Part shown: one piece after another, positions 9,064-17,940 of the stretch
How positions within the stretch are numbered: the first letter of the stretch is position 1
Layout of the letters: each line of letters begins with the position of its first letter
NCBI RefSeq assembly: GCF_028737315.1
Contig: NZ_JAQZAO010000005.1
Coordinates: 455,661-519,660, forward strand
DNA from: Actinomycetospora lemnae
GTDB taxonomy: Bacteria; Actinomycetota; Actinomycetes; Mycobacteriales; Pseudonocardiaceae
DNA: 64,000 bases
Direction of reading: 5' to 3'
The notes under the pieces: model-generated
What the model was told of the DNA's origin: nothing
Database searches by the model: none
The model's input: only the letters and a program-made list of their open reading frames with translations
Program-made: the position numbers and the translations under genes

Positions 9064-9710
9064 CCCGCGCCGAGGTCCGGGCCACGCTGGTGGTCGTGGT
9101 GCTGGCCGTGGTCGGCGTCATCGCGCTGTGGCCGCGGGAGAGCACCCCCGCCCCGGCGACCGACCCGTCCTCGGTGCTGCAGCCCGCGCCCGCCGCCGGC
9201 CCGGACGACCCGGGCGCCCTGGCCGACGCCCGCGACGCCGCCGAGCTCACCCCGTGCCCGACGCCGACGCCGGGGGCGACGCCCGTGCCGGCGCTCGCCG
9301 GCGTGACCCTGGAGTGCCTCGGTGCGCCCGGCCCGGTCGACCTCGCCGCGGCGCTCGCCGGGCGGGACACCCTGGTCAACCTCTGGGCGTCGTGGTGCGG
9401 GCCGTGCCGCGAGGAGATCCCGGCGCTGCAGGCCTACACCGAGCAGCCCGGTGCCGTCGCCGTGGTGGGTGTCGACGCCGCCGACCGCGCCACCACCGCC
9501 CTGGCGCTGCTCGAGAGCCTCGGCGCGCGCTACCCGTCGGTGAGCGACCCGGCGCAGGTCGTCGGGCCGAAGCTCGGCGCGCCGCCGATCCTGCCCGCGA
9601 GCGTGCTCGTCCGCGCCGACGGCACGGTCGTCGACATCCCGCCGCAGGTCCTGCGCACCCCCGACCAGGTCCGGGCGGCGGTCGACGCCGCACGCGGGGG
9701 TGCCGGGTGA
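9060..9710 (+). CDS. TlpA-like membrane-anchored thioredoxin
   Basis: A 216-residue thiol-disulphide oxidoreductase matching Rv3673c. An N-terminal membrane anchor ([17 protein letters not shown], residues ~8-24) places the thioredoxin-fold domain outside the membrane. The active site WCGPC (CxxC) is near residue 113, in [17 protein letters not shown], and the cis-proline region is [13 protein letters not shown] second pair of cysteines (ELTPCP and LECLG) lies between anchor and domain. It starts at GTG 9060 in a GTGA overlap with nth and ends in a GTGA overlap with the NUDIX gene. Probably reduces or oxidises envelope protein thiols. Confidence 0.92.
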   Translation: MTRAEVRATLVVVVLAVVGVIALWPRESTPAPATDPSSVLQPAPAAGPDDPGALADARDAAELTPCPTPTPGATPVPALAGVTLECLGAPGPVDLAAALAGRDTLVNLWASWCGPCREEIPALQAYTEQPGAVAVVGVDAADRATTALALLESLGARYPSVSDPAQVVGPKLGAPPILPASVLVRADGTVVDIPPQVLRTPDQVRAAVDAARGGAG

Positions 9711-10459
9711 GCGACGAGCACACCGTCCGCCCCGAGGCCGCGCCGTCCTGGCTCGCGCCGCTGGTGGACGCGTGCCGCCGCCTGGGCCCCGACGACGTCC
9801 CGTTCCGCCGGCGCCCGGCCCCGGGCGCGCGCCGGGCCGCGGTGCTCATGCTCTTCGGCGACACGGGGGCGGGCCCGGAGCTGCTGCTCACCGAGCGCGC
9901 CGCCGACATGCGCTCGCACGCCGGGCAGGCCGCGTTCCCCGGCGGGTCGATCGACCCCGAGGACGCCGGCCCGGTCGCCGCGGCGCTGCGCGAGGCCCGC
10001 GAGGAGACCGGCCTCGACCCCGACGGCGTCGTCCCCCTGCTGACCCTGCCGCCGCTGACCATCCCGGTGACCGGCTTCGCCGTGACGCCCGTGCTCGCGC
10101 ACTGGGAGCGCCCGGGGCCGGTGGGCGTCGTCGACCCCGGCGAGACGGCCTCGGTGGTGCGCGTGCCGGTCGCCGCGCTGGCCGACCCGGGCGCGCGCTT
10201 CCGCGTCACGGGGCCGTCGGGGTACGTCGGTCCCGCGTTCGCCGCAGGAGGACTGCTCGTCTGGGGCTTCACGGCGGGTCTGGTGGACTGGATGCTCACC
10301 CTGGGCGGGTGGGAGAGACCGTGGGACGGTTCGGACGTGCGTGACCTCGACGTGGTGTGGGCGCAGCGGCACGACCTGAGCGCGGCGAGCACGGCGACGA
10401 CCGCGACCACCACGTCGAGCCGGCCGGGTGCGGCCGCCGAAGGAGGGCCGTTCCGGTGA
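9707..10459 (+). CDS. CoA-type NUDIX pyrophosphatase (Rv3672c-like)
   Basis: A 250-residue NUDIX hydrolase of the CoA pyrophosphatase (NudL/YeaB) group, which cleaves CoA or related compounds to 4'-phosphopantetheine and 3',5'-ADP. The Nudix box is GGSIDPEDAGP ... ALREAREETGLD. The NudL-type preceding motif is seen as LLLTERAADMRSHAGQAAFPGG, read as LLLTERAADMRSHAGQ followed by AAFPGG. The C-terminal ~30 residues are Thr/Ser/Ala-rich and probably disordered. It overlaps both tlpA and marP by 4 nt. The operon position is the same as in mycobacteria. Confidence 0.92.
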   Translation: MSDEHTVRPEAAPSWLAPLVDACRRLGPDDVPFRRRPAPGARRAAVLMLFGDTGAGPELLLTERAADMRSHAGQAAFPGGSIDPEDAGPVAAALREAREETGLDPDGVVPLLTLPPLTIPVTGFAVTPVLAHWERPGPVGVVDPGETASVVRVPVAALADPGARFRVTGPSGYVGPAFAAGGLLVWGFTAGLVDWMLTLGGWERPWDGSDVRDLDVVWAQRHDLSAASTATTATTTSSRPGAAAEGGPFR

Positions 10460-11652
10460 GCTGGGTCGACGTCGTCGTCGTGCTGCTCGCGATCGCCGCG
10501 GGCATCTCGGGCTGGCGCCACGGGCTCGCCGTCGCCGCCCTGAGCTTCCTCGGCGTGCTCGGCGGGGCGCTGCTCGGGCTGAAGATCGCGCCGGCGCTGG
10601 TGGACGCGTTCGAGGGCACGACCGCGCGGATCGTCGTCAGCGTCGTGCTCGTCGTCGCGCTGGTCGCGATCGGCGAGACGCTCGGGGTCTACCTCGGGCG
10701 GGCGGTGCGCGACCGCATGCGCCTGCCCGCCGTGCGCACCGTCGACTCGGCCTTCGGGTCGGTGCTGCAGGCGATCACCGCGCTCATCGTCGCCTGGCTC
10801 ATCGCCCTGCCGCTCGCGGGCTCCTCGGAGACGGCGCTGGCGTCGTCGTTGCGGGACTCGCGGGTGCTCGCCGGTGTCGACGCCGTCATGCCGACCCCGC
10901 TGCGCCAGCTGCCCAACGAGCTGCGCGCGCTGTTCGACGCCTCGGGCTTCCCGGACGTGCTCAGCCCGTTCTCGTCGACCCCGATCGCCGACGTGCCGCC
11001 GCCGGAGGCCGCGCTCGTCGAGGACCCGGTGGTCCAGCAGGCCCGGGCCAGCGTGCTCAAGGTCCGCGGGCGCGCGCCGTCGTGCCAGCGCGCGCTCGAG
11101 GGCACCGGGTTCGTCGTCGGCCAGGGCCGGGTGATGACGAACGCGCACGTCGTGGCGGGGACCGACGAGGTGTCGGTGGAGGTCCCGACCTCCGACGGCG
11201 ACTCGCGCACCCGCTCGGCGCGCGTCGTCTACTACGACGACGAGGTCGACGTCGCCGTGCTCGCGGTGCCCGGCCTCGAGGCCCGGCCGCTGGAGTTCGA
11301 CTTCCGCGGCGCTGAGACCGGCGACAACGCGGTGGCGCTCGGCTACCCGCTCGACGGGCCGTTCTCGTCGTCGCCGGCGAAGGTGCGCCAGCGCATCCAG
11401 CTGCGCGGACCGAACATCTACGAGAGCGAGACCGTGACCCGCGACGTCTACACGATCCGCGGGCAGGTGCGGTCGGGGAACTCGGGCGGCCCGCTGGTCG
11501 ACCCGAACGGCAACGTCATCGGCGTGGTCTTCGGCGCGGCCGTGGACCAGGGCGACACCGGCTTCGTCCTCACCGCCGACCAGGTCCGCCCCGCCCTCGA
11601 GGCCTCCCCGGGCGCCACCGGCCGCGTCAGCACCGGCTCCTGCGCCGCCTAG
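10456..11652 (+). CDS. marP: Membrane serine protease MarP
   Basis: A 398-residue acid-resistance-type periplasmic protease, essentially the same length as M. tuberculosis MarP (Rv3671c, 397 aa). Four N-terminal membrane helices of the CvpA-like colicin V production fold span ~1-120, followed by a linker and a chymotrypsin-fold domain. Catalytic residues are H231 in TNAHVVAG, D265 in VDVAVLAV and S343 in RSGNSGGPLVD. Two cysteines (CQRAL near 205 and the C-terminal GSCAA) match the disulphide seen in MarP. MarP in mycobacteria processes the peptidoglycan hydrolase RipA under acid stress. Last gene of the nth operon. Confidence 0.95.
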   Translation: MSWVDVVVVLLAIAAGISGWRHGLAVAALSFLGVLGGALLGLKIAPALVDAFEGTTARIVVSVVLVVALVAIGETLGVYLGRAVRDRMRLPAVRTVDSAFGSVLQAITALIVAWLIALPLAGSSETALASSLRDSRVLAGVDAVMPTPLRQLPNELRALFDASGFPDVLSPFSSTPIADVPPPEAALVEDPVVQQARASVLKVRGRAPSCQRALEGTGFVVGQGRVMTNAHVVAGTDEVSVEVPTSDGDSRTRSARVVYYDDEVDVAVLAVPGLEARPLEFDFRGAETGDNAVALGYPLDGPFSSSPAKVRQRIQLRGPNIYESETVTRDVYTIRGQVRSGNSGGPLVDPNGNVIGVVFGAAVDQGDTGFVLTADQVRPALEASPGATGRVSTGSCAA

Positions 11653-11734
11653 CTGTACACCTAGCCGGCTTCCCCGGGCGGCTGTGCCAGCGTGGCGTCC
11701 ACGCCGGCGTTCAACGCCAGGACAGCCCCCACGA

Positions 11735-12664
11735 TCACGCGTCGTCGAGGAAGTCCAGCAACGCGTCGGTGACGTGCTGCGGTGCCTCCTGGTGCGGGAA
11801 GTGCCCGACGCCGTCGAGTCCCCGGTACCGGAACCCAGCGTCGCACCACCGCGCCGAGGCGCGCGCCACGCGCTCGGGCACCCACGGGTCGTCGGCACCG
11901 TGGACCTGCAGCACCGGCACCGTCACGTGCCGCCCCATCGCCGCCGCGTAGCGCGCCCCGTCGGGCCGGAACTGCGAGCGCACGCACCAGCGGAAGCCCT
12001 CGATCGCCGTGTGCGCCACCCGCGGCAGGAGCATCGCGGCGCGGTGGTGGTCGGCGACCTCGGCGAACTCCGGCGCCACGACCCACCCGGGCCCCGAGCC
12101 CGCGCGCAGGAGCTCCTCCACCCACGCCCCGCCGTCGCGGCGGATGTGACGCTCGGGCAGGCGGGGCGCCTGCACCGACAGCAGCGTGCGCACCGCCGGC
12201 GCCCAGGGCCGGCGACGGGCGGCAGCGCGCGCCGTGCGCGGGTGCGGCGCGGCGAGCACCGCCAGCCGCGCCACCACGCCCGGGCGCAGCGTCGCCAGCG
12301 TCCACGCGACGGCTCCGCCCCAGCCCGCGCCCACGACCGTCGCCTCCCGCGCCCCCAGCGAGCGGACGAGGCCGGCGGCGTCGCCGGCGAGGGTCCACAG
12401 GTCGTAGCCGCGGGGCGGGCGGTCGGAGTCGCCGTAGCCGCGCAGGTCGGCGGCCGCGACGCGGTGCCCGGCGGCGGCGAGCGCGGGCAGCTGGTGGCGC
12501 CAGGACCACCAGAAGCCCGGGAAGCCGTGCAGCAGCAGCGTCAACGGCCCGGACTCCGGACCCGCCTCGGCGACGTGCAGCTGCACGCCGTTGGCCGAGA
12601 CGGTCCGGTGGGTCCAGGGGCCGGGGATGTCGACGGCGGACCCGGAGGTCGGGACGGTGCTCAG
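11735..12664 (-). CDS. EphE-like alpha/beta hydrolase, apparent CTG start
   Basis: A 309-residue alpha/beta-hydrolase resembling the EphE group (Rv3670) beside marP. Motifs are LLLHGFPGFWWSWRHQLP (oxyanion hole HGFP), DLRGYGDSDRP, the nucleophile elbow VVGAGWGGAVAW (glycine where epoxide hydrolases have aspartate: G-A-G instead of G-H-D), an acid region HGADDPWVP and the histidine in GVGHFPHQEAP. The nucleophile change makes epoxide-hydrolase activity doubtful. No ATG, GTG or TTG precedes the conserved N-terminus; the frame begins naturally at CTG 12664 in a CTGA overlap with the upstream stop. GTG at codon 24 (NGVQLH) would cut conserved sequence. Confidence 0.82.
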   Translation of the reverse strand: MSTVPTSGSAVDIPGPWTHRTVSANGVQLHVAEAGPESGPLTLLLHGFPGFWWSWRHQLPALAAAGHRVAAADLRGYGDSDRPPRGYDLWTLAGDAAGLVRSLGAREATVVGAGWGGAVAWTLATLRPGVVARLAVLAAPHPRTARAAARRRPWAPAVRTLLSVQAPRLPERHIRRDGGAWVEELLRAGSGPGWVVAPEFAEVADHHRAAMLLPRVAHTAIEGFRWCVRSQFRPDGARYAAAMGRHVTVPVLQVHGADDPWVPERVARASARWCDAGFRYRGLDGVGHFPHQEAPQHVTDALLDFLDDA

Positions 12665-13140
12665 GCGGCGTCCGCGCGGCCGCGACTGAACACCGCGACC
12701 GACTCCTTCGCGCTCTCGATCGTGCGCTCGGGGGCCCGGATCTTGCGGACCTTGAGGTAGCCGAGGAAGCCCATGAGACCCGCGAACAGGACCATGAGGC
12801 CGAAGGTGACGGCGTAGCCCGCCCACTGCTGGCTCGGCCAGATGAGGTTGAACGCCTCGGACACCGCGATGAAGAGGAAGAAGAGGCTGAACAGCGCGAC
12901 GACGCCGGCGACGACGAAGAAGACGCTGCCCTGCACGCCCTTCTTCACCTCGGCGGTGATCTCGGTCTTGGCGAGCTCGACCTCGGCCCGGACCAGGGTC
13001 GAGACGTGCGTGGTGACTTCCTTGACCAGCGAGCCGACGGAGGCGTCGCCCTCCTGGCGCACGGGCTCGGCGTTGAGGGGGATCGACGGCACGACCGGCG
13101 GGTTGGACGGGCCGCTGGCCGGCTGCTCGGGGCGGGTCAC
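12661..13140 (-). CDS. Holin-X (phage holin superfamily III-like) membrane protein
   Basis: A 159-residue protein with an N-terminal disordered Pro-rich segment, an amphipathic helix (VSTLVRAEVELAKTEITAEVKKG) written here as VSTLVRAEVELA and KTEITAEVKKG, two membrane helices (FFVVAGVVALFSLFFLFIAV and YAVTFGLMVLFAGLMGFLGY) and a charged tail. This is the actinobacterial Holin-X/DUF1469 pattern. Such chromosomal genes beside marP-ephE (Rv3669) are not part of a prophage and are probably envelope proteins. Its TGA overlaps the CTG at which the downstream hydrolase seems to start. No lysin gene is nearby. Confidence 0.88.
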   Translation of the reverse strand: MTRPEQPASGPSNPPVVPSIPLNAEPVRQEGDASVGSLVKEVTTHVSTLVRAEVELAKTEITAEVKKGVQGSVFFVVAGVVALFSLFFLFIAVSEAFNLIWPSQQWAGYAVTFGLMVLFAGLMGFLGYLKVRKIRAPERTIESAKESVAVFSRGRADAA

Positions 13141-13319
13141 GGGCGCTCCTGGCGGTGTTCGGTCGCTCGGGACGGATCGGCGAGCGGGTGCTGAGGTCGG
13201 TCATCGTGCCACGTCACCGGCGGTTCCCCGCGCTGCACGGCAGGGTGGACGCTGATCACGGTCGGCGTCGGTCTTCCCCCCGACGGCGCGGCGTACTCCG
13301 CGACTTCCCCCGAACGGGG

Positions 13320-13766
<447 letters not shown>

Positions 13767-13784
13767 ATCCGCAGGATGCCCGCT

Positions 13785-14453
13785 CTAGCTGCGCGGACCC
13801 ACCGGGAGAACGGTGCGGCCCCACGTGGCGTTGGTGACCACGGCCGCCGAGGCGTACCAGGCGATCAGCGCGGACAGGAGGCCCACGAAGCCACCGACGG
13901 TCGCGATGCCGTCGACACCGGTGAGGTCACCGATGGCGAGCAGGGCGAAGGTCAGGAACAGGGTGGCGAACACGCCGACCAGCGCGCCCGTGGTGCGCAG
14001 CGACGCGATGAGCATGTAGAGCGTGAAGATGGCCCAACCCACGAGGAAGAGGCCGGTGGCCGTGGTGATCCCGGCCTCGGGGACACCCTTGGCCTGCATC
14101 TCCGGCTCGATGAACTGCACGTAGGCGGCGAACGCGAGCCAGAACGCCCCGTAGGAGCAGAAGGCCGTGGCGCCGAAGGTGTTGGCCTTGCGGAACTCCC
14201 ACAGCCCCGCGACGAACTGCGCGATACCGCCGTAGAACAGGGCCAGCGGCAGGACGGCGGGCTCCAGGGACTCCGGGGCCAGGCCGGCGTTGAAGAGGCT
14301 GAGCACGAAGGTGGTCAGCGCGAACGCGGCGAGCCCCAGAGGTCCGGGGTCGGCGATGCTCGCGGTCGGGTCGGCGGGTGCCTGCTGCGGGGCCTGCTCC
14401 CGCGTCGGGGTCGGTGTGGCGCGCTCCTCGCGCAGCTCGGCCGTGCTCGACAT
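13785..14453 (-). CDS. Acetate/succinate uptake transporter (GPR1/FUN34/SatP family)
   Basis: A 222-residue inner-membrane channel-like transporter with six predicted helices. The family signature (N)PGPLGL is present as DPGPLGLAAFALTTFVLSLF near residue 36. The internal FYGGIAQFVAGLWEFRKANTF matches the conserved GG..Q...G..E motif. The first ~30 residues are hydrophilic and Thr/Pro-rich. The start is ATG 14453. The gene is divergent from the Fic-like gene at 14638. In some actinobacteria an acetyl-CoA synthetase lies beside it; none is visible here. Confidence 0.93.
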   Translation of the reverse strand: MSSTAELREERATPTPTREQAPQQAPADPTASIADPGPLGLAAFALTTFVLSLFNAGLAPESLEPAVLPLALFYGGIAQFVAGLWEFRKANTFGATAFCSYGAFWLAFAAYVQFIEPEMQAKGVPEAGITTATGLFLVGWAIFTLYMLIASLRTTGALVGVFATLFLTFALLAIGDLTGVDGIATVGGFVGLLSALIAWYASAAVVTNATWGRTVLPVGPRS

Positions 14454-14637
14454 GCTGGCTCCTCTCTACCCACGCTGTGTGTGGTGACGATCACGTCGAG
14501 CGAGACTGCCCAGCATGTGGGGCGCGCTACTCCTGTCCTCGTCGCGAAACCGATACAGGTCCGTTCGGCGGTATGCGCGGAGACCGAGCGGGCGTGTGAC
14601 GTGGGCCGGCGACGGCCGCCTGCGAGCATGGCCCGCC

Positions 14638-15375
14638 GTGGCCGACCCGCTGGAGCCCCTGACCCGCCTGCCCGGCGTCGCGCAGGACGCCGACGCCGTC
14701 CGCGAGGCGCTGACGCGGGTGCACAACCACCGCACCAACCGTCGCGGCTGGCCCGCGACGGCCGCCGAGGCGTCGGTCCGCGCGGCCCGGGCGTCGGCGA
14801 GCCTCGACGGCGGGTCCGCCGAGCTACCCGCCGACGGTCCGGTCACCGACCCCGTGCTGGCGGGCTCGCTGCGCGTGGCGGAGGCGCTGGGCGGGCTGCT
14901 GTCGGCCTGGCGATCGGCGCCGCGCCAGGCGCTCGCCCGGCTGCACGTCCTCGCCGCCGCCGACCTGCCCGGCGTCACCGACGACGACCTCGGCCGCCCG
15001 CGCCGTGACGCCGGGGTCGGCGAGCGCCTCGACGCCCTCGCGGGACTGGTGACGGGCGGGACGGCGGTGCCGGCGCCCGTCCTCGTCGCCGTCGTCCACG
15101 GCGAGCTGCTCGCGCTCGCGCCGTTCCCGACCGCGACCGGCGTCGTCGCCCGCGCCGCCGCCCGGCTCACCGCCGTCGCCACCGGCCTCGACCCCAAGGG
15201 CCTCGCGGTGCCCGAGGTCGGCCACTACCGGGCCGCCGACGAGTACCGCGAGGCCGCCGCCGCCTTCGCGACCGGCGAGCCCGAGGGCCTCGCGCGCTGG
15301 TTCGCGCACTGCGCGGCGGCCTGGCAGGTCGGGGCGCGCGAGGGGCTGGGCATCGCGGAGGCGGCGAGCGCGTAG
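14638..15375 (+). CDS. Degenerate Fic-like domain protein
   Basis: A 245-residue mostly helical protein conserved upstream of ssd in actinobacteria and often annotated only as an oxidoreductase. The segment VHGELLALAPFPTATGVVARAA aligns with the Fic core (HPFxDGNGRxxR) read as L-A-P-F-x-T-A-x-G-V-V-A-R: the phenylalanine, the second glycine and the last arginine are kept, but the catalytic histidine and D/E-G-N are lost. RASASLDGG resembles the helix that precedes Fic folds. AMP-transferase activity is therefore unlikely. The GTG 14638 start is preceded by no strong RBS. Fold assignment is an inference. Confidence 0.65.
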   Translation: MADPLEPLTRLPGVAQDADAVREALTRVHNHRTNRRGWPATAAEASVRAARASASLDGGSAELPADGPVTDPVLAGSLRVAEALGGLLSAWRSAPRQALARLHVLAAADLPGVTDDDLGRPRRDAGVGERLDALAGLVTGGTAVPAPVLVAVVHGELLALAPFPTATGVVARAAARLTAVATGLDPKGLAVPEVGHYRAADEYREAAAAFATGEPEGLARWFAHCAAAWQVGAREGLGIAEAASA

Positions 15376-15544
15376 GCCGTTCGGACCCCGCCTCTGCCTT
15401 CTCCGGGGGCGTCCCCGGCTCACCGTCGCACCGGTCCGTCCCCACCCCGGCCGGTCGTCCCCAGCCCGCCCGCCGACGTTCACGGCTGCGGGCCGTCGCC
15501 CGGCAGCGTGCTCCTCGTCGGGTGAGCGAGGAGGGACGCGGGAG

Positions 15545-16651
15545 ATGGCGCGGACGGGCAGGGCGGGCGGGGCCGGGCAGGCGGTCGTCATGACCGACGA
15601 CGAGGAGCTCCTCGACGAGGTCGTGCGGCTCGCGGCGGCGGCCGGGGTGGAGCTCGAACGGGTGCCGGACGCCGCGGGCCTGCGACGACGGTGGCACGCG
15701 GCCGGGCTGGTGCTCGTCGACGAGGACGCCGCGCGGGCGGTCGGTCCGCTGCGGCTCGGGCGTCGCGAGGGCGTGGTGGTGCTGTGCCGGGGCGAGCCGC
15801 CGGGCTCGGTGTGGGAGCGCGCGGTCGGGATCGGCGCCGAGCACGTCGTGTCGCTGCCGGACGGCGAGGACTGGCTGGTGGGAGCGCTGGCCGACGGTGG
15901 GCCGGCGACCGCGGGCGCGGGTCCCGGACGCGTGGTGGCGGTGGTCGGCGGACGCGGTGGGGCGGGCGCCTCGGTGCTGGCGGTGGCGGTCGCGGCGCGG
16001 GCGGCCACCCGGGGACGGGTGGTGCTGGTCGACTGCGACCCGCTCGGCGGCGGCCTGGACCTCCTCGCCGGCGCGGAGGAGCTCGAGGGCCTGCGCTGGA
16101 GCGGGCTCGCCCTCGGCGGCGGTGGCGGGGGCCGGGTCGCCGCGGCGTCGCTGCACGAGGCGCTGCCCTCGCCCGACGGGGTGCTCACGGTGCTCGCCTG
16201 CGACCGGGCGGGTGCCGGGCCCGATCCCGGCGCGGCGGTCGCCGTCGTGGAGGCGGGTCGGCGCGCGGGCGAGGTCGTGGTCTGCGACCTGCCGCGCCAC
16301 CCCACCGACACCGCCCTCGCCGTCGCGGACGCCGCCGACCTGCTCGTCGTCGTGGTGCCGGCGGAGGTCCGCGCGGTCGCGGCCGCGGCGCGGGTGGCCG
16401 AGCCGCTGGTCGAGCGCGGGGTCCCGCTGCGGCTGGTGGTCCGTGGGCCGGCGCCGGGTGGGCTCGACGCCGACGACGTCGCCCAGGCCCTCGGGCTCGA
16501 GGTGCTCGCCTCCGTCGCGCCCGAGCCGGGCCTGGCCGCCGCGCTGGACCGGGGCAAGGTGCCGGGCCTGCGGCCCGGGCCGCTGCAGGACGCCGCCGCG
16601 GCCGTGCTCGACGCGCTCGAGGCCGTCGCCGACCCGGGACGGGCGGCGTGA
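15545..16651 (+). CDS. ssd: Septum-site/CpaE-like ParA ATPase (Ssd)
   Basis: A 368-residue MinD/ParA-superfamily protein homologous to Rv3660c, the first gene of the actinobacterial tad operon. An N-terminal receiver-like domain (VVMTDDEELLDEVVRLA, then LVLVDEDAA) precedes the ATPase domain. The Walker A region is altered: VVGGRGGAGASVLAVA instead of KGGxGKT/S, with S following A. Switch motifs are VLVDCDPLGGGLDLL and VVVCDLPRH. In Tad systems the CpaE/TadZ protein localises the apparatus, and mycobacterial Ssd affects septation. The missing Walker A lysine suggests weak or no ATP hydrolysis. Overlaps tadA by 4 nt. Confidence 0.9.
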   Translation: MARTGRAGGAGQAVVMTDDEELLDEVVRLAAAAGVELERVPDAAGLRRRWHAAGLVLVDEDAARAVGPLRLGRREGVVVLCRGEPPGSVWERAVGIGAEHVVSLPDGEDWLVGALADGGPATAGAGPGRVVAVVGGRGGAGASVLAVAVAARAATRGRVVLVDCDPLGGGLDLLAGAEELEGLRWSGLALGGGGGGRVAAASLHEALPSPDGVLTVLACDRAGAGPDPGAAVAVVEAGRRAGEVVVCDLPRHPTDTALAVADAADLLVVVVPAEVRAVAAAARVAEPLVERGVPLRLVVRGPAPGGLDADDVAQALGLEVLASVAPEPGLAAALDRGKVPGLRPGPLQDAAAAVLDALEAVADPGRAA

Positions 16652-17940
16652 CCACCGCGCCGGCCGACCTGGTCGAGCGGGTCCGCACGCGCCTGGTCAG
16701 CGCGGGCGGGCAGGCCGGCGCCGGTGAGCTCGCGGCCGCGGTGCGGGCGGAGGCCCGCGGGGTGGTGGGCGACGCGGACGTGCTGACCGCGGTGCGCGGC
16801 CTGCAGCGCGAGCTCGTCGGCGCCGGGCCGCTCGAGGACCTCCTGCGCGAGCCGGGCACCTCGGACGTGCTGGTCACCGCGCCGGACGCGGTGTGGGTCG
16901 ACCGTGGGGCGGGGCTGGAGCGCACCGCGGTGTCGTTCCCGGACGAGGACGCGGTGCGCCGGCTGGCCCAGCGCCTCGCGAGCGCGGCCGGGCGCCGCCT
17001 CGACGACGCGAGCCCCTACGTGGACGCTCGCCTGCCGGGCTCGGGGGTGCGGCTGCACGCGGTGCTCGCCCCGGTCGCGGCCGACGGGACGTGCGTGTCG
17101 CTGCGGGTGCTGCGGCCCGCCCGCCACGACCTCGCGACGCTCGCGGCCACCGGCACGGTCGACGCCGGCGGCGCGGCCCTGCTGCGCGCGATCGTCGCGG
17201 CACGGCTGGCGTTCCTCGTCGTCGGTGGGACAGGGTCGGGGAAGACGACCCTCTTGTCGGCGCTGCTCGGCGAGGTGGCGCCGGGCGAGCGCATCGTGTG
17301 CGTCGAGGACGCCGAGGAGCTGCGGCCGGTCCACCCGCACGTGGTGCGCATGGTGTCGCGGCCGGCCAACGTCGAGGGCGCCGGGCAGGTGCTGCTGCGC
17401 GAACTCGTGCGCCAGGCGCTGCGGATGCGGCCGGACCGGCTCGTCGTCGGCGAGGTCCGCGGCGGCGAGGTGGTCGAGCTGCTCGCCGCGCTGAACACCG
17501 GCCACGACGGCGGGGCCGGCACGGTGCACGCCAACGCGCCGCGTGAGGTGCCCGCGCGCCTGGAGGCGCTCGCGGCGCTCGGCGGGCTGGGGCCGGCCGC
17601 GCTGCACAGCCAGCTCGCGGCGGCGGTTCAGGTGGTCCTGCAGGTCCGCCGGGGACGCGACGGCGCGCGCACGCTCGACGCGGTCGGGGTGCTGCGGCGC
17701 CGCGACGGGGCGGGCGAGGTCGTCGTCGTGCCGGCGTGGACCCGCGGCGACGGCTGGGCGGTCGGCCGCGCCGACCTCGCGGCGATGCTGCGCGAGCGCG
17801 GCGTGGCGCCGCCGTGGGAGGACGCGCCCGACCCGCCGGACCCCGCCCCGCCGGACCCCGTGCCGCCGGTGTCGGGGCGCCCGCCCCGGGCCGTGGCCGT
17901 GGCGGCCGGCGTGGCCGTGCTGCACCGGGAGCCGGCGTGA
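16648..17940 (+). CDS. tadA: TadA/CpaF secretion ATPase
   Basis: A 430-residue type II/IV secretion ATPase that powers Flp pilus or pseudopilus assembly. Walker A is VVGGTGSGKTTLLSALLG (~residue 192), the Asp box is IVCVEDAEEL, Walker B RLVVGEVRGGEVVELL and the His box TGHDGGAGTVHANAP. The last ~45 residues are Pro/Asp-rich and outside the ATPase fold. The start is GTG 16648 in a GTGA overlap with ssd, and the stop overlaps the start of tadB, so the operon is strictly coupled. Orthologous to Rv3659c. Confidence 0.95.
   Translation: MTTAPADLVERVRTRLVSAGGQAGAGELAAAVRAEARGVVGDADVLTAVRGLQRELVGAGPLEDLLREPGTSDVLVTAPDAVWVDRGAGLERTAVSFPDEDAVRRLAQRLASAAGRRLDDASPYVDARLPGSGVRLHAVLAPVAADGTCVSLRVLRPARHDLATLAATGTVDAGGAALLRAIVAARLAFLVVGGTGSGKTTLLSALLGEVAPGERIVCVEDAEELRPVHPHVVRMVSRPANVEGAGQVLLRELVRQALRMRPDRLVVGEVRGGEVVELLAALNTGHDGGAGTVHANAPREVPARLEALAALGGLGPAALHSQLAAAVQVVLQVRRGRDGARTLDAVGVLRRRDGAGEVVVVPAWTRGDGWAVGRADLAAMLRERGVAPPWEDAPDPPDPAPPDPVPPVSGRPPRAVAVAAGVAVLHREPA

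Noticed and set aside
9376..11898. 840-codon minus-strand frame opposite NUDIX and marP
   Set aside because: Shadow; no domain, while marP on the plus strand has a complete catalytic triad.
12661..13140. Prophage remnant, because of a holin-like gene
   Set aside because: The Holin-X gene is part of the conserved core order marP-ephE-holin and no other phage gene is adjacent.
14824..17925. 1033-codon minus-strand frame opposite ssd and tadA
   Set aside because: Shadow frame; the plus strand encodes clear ParA and TadA motifs with GTGA overlaps.
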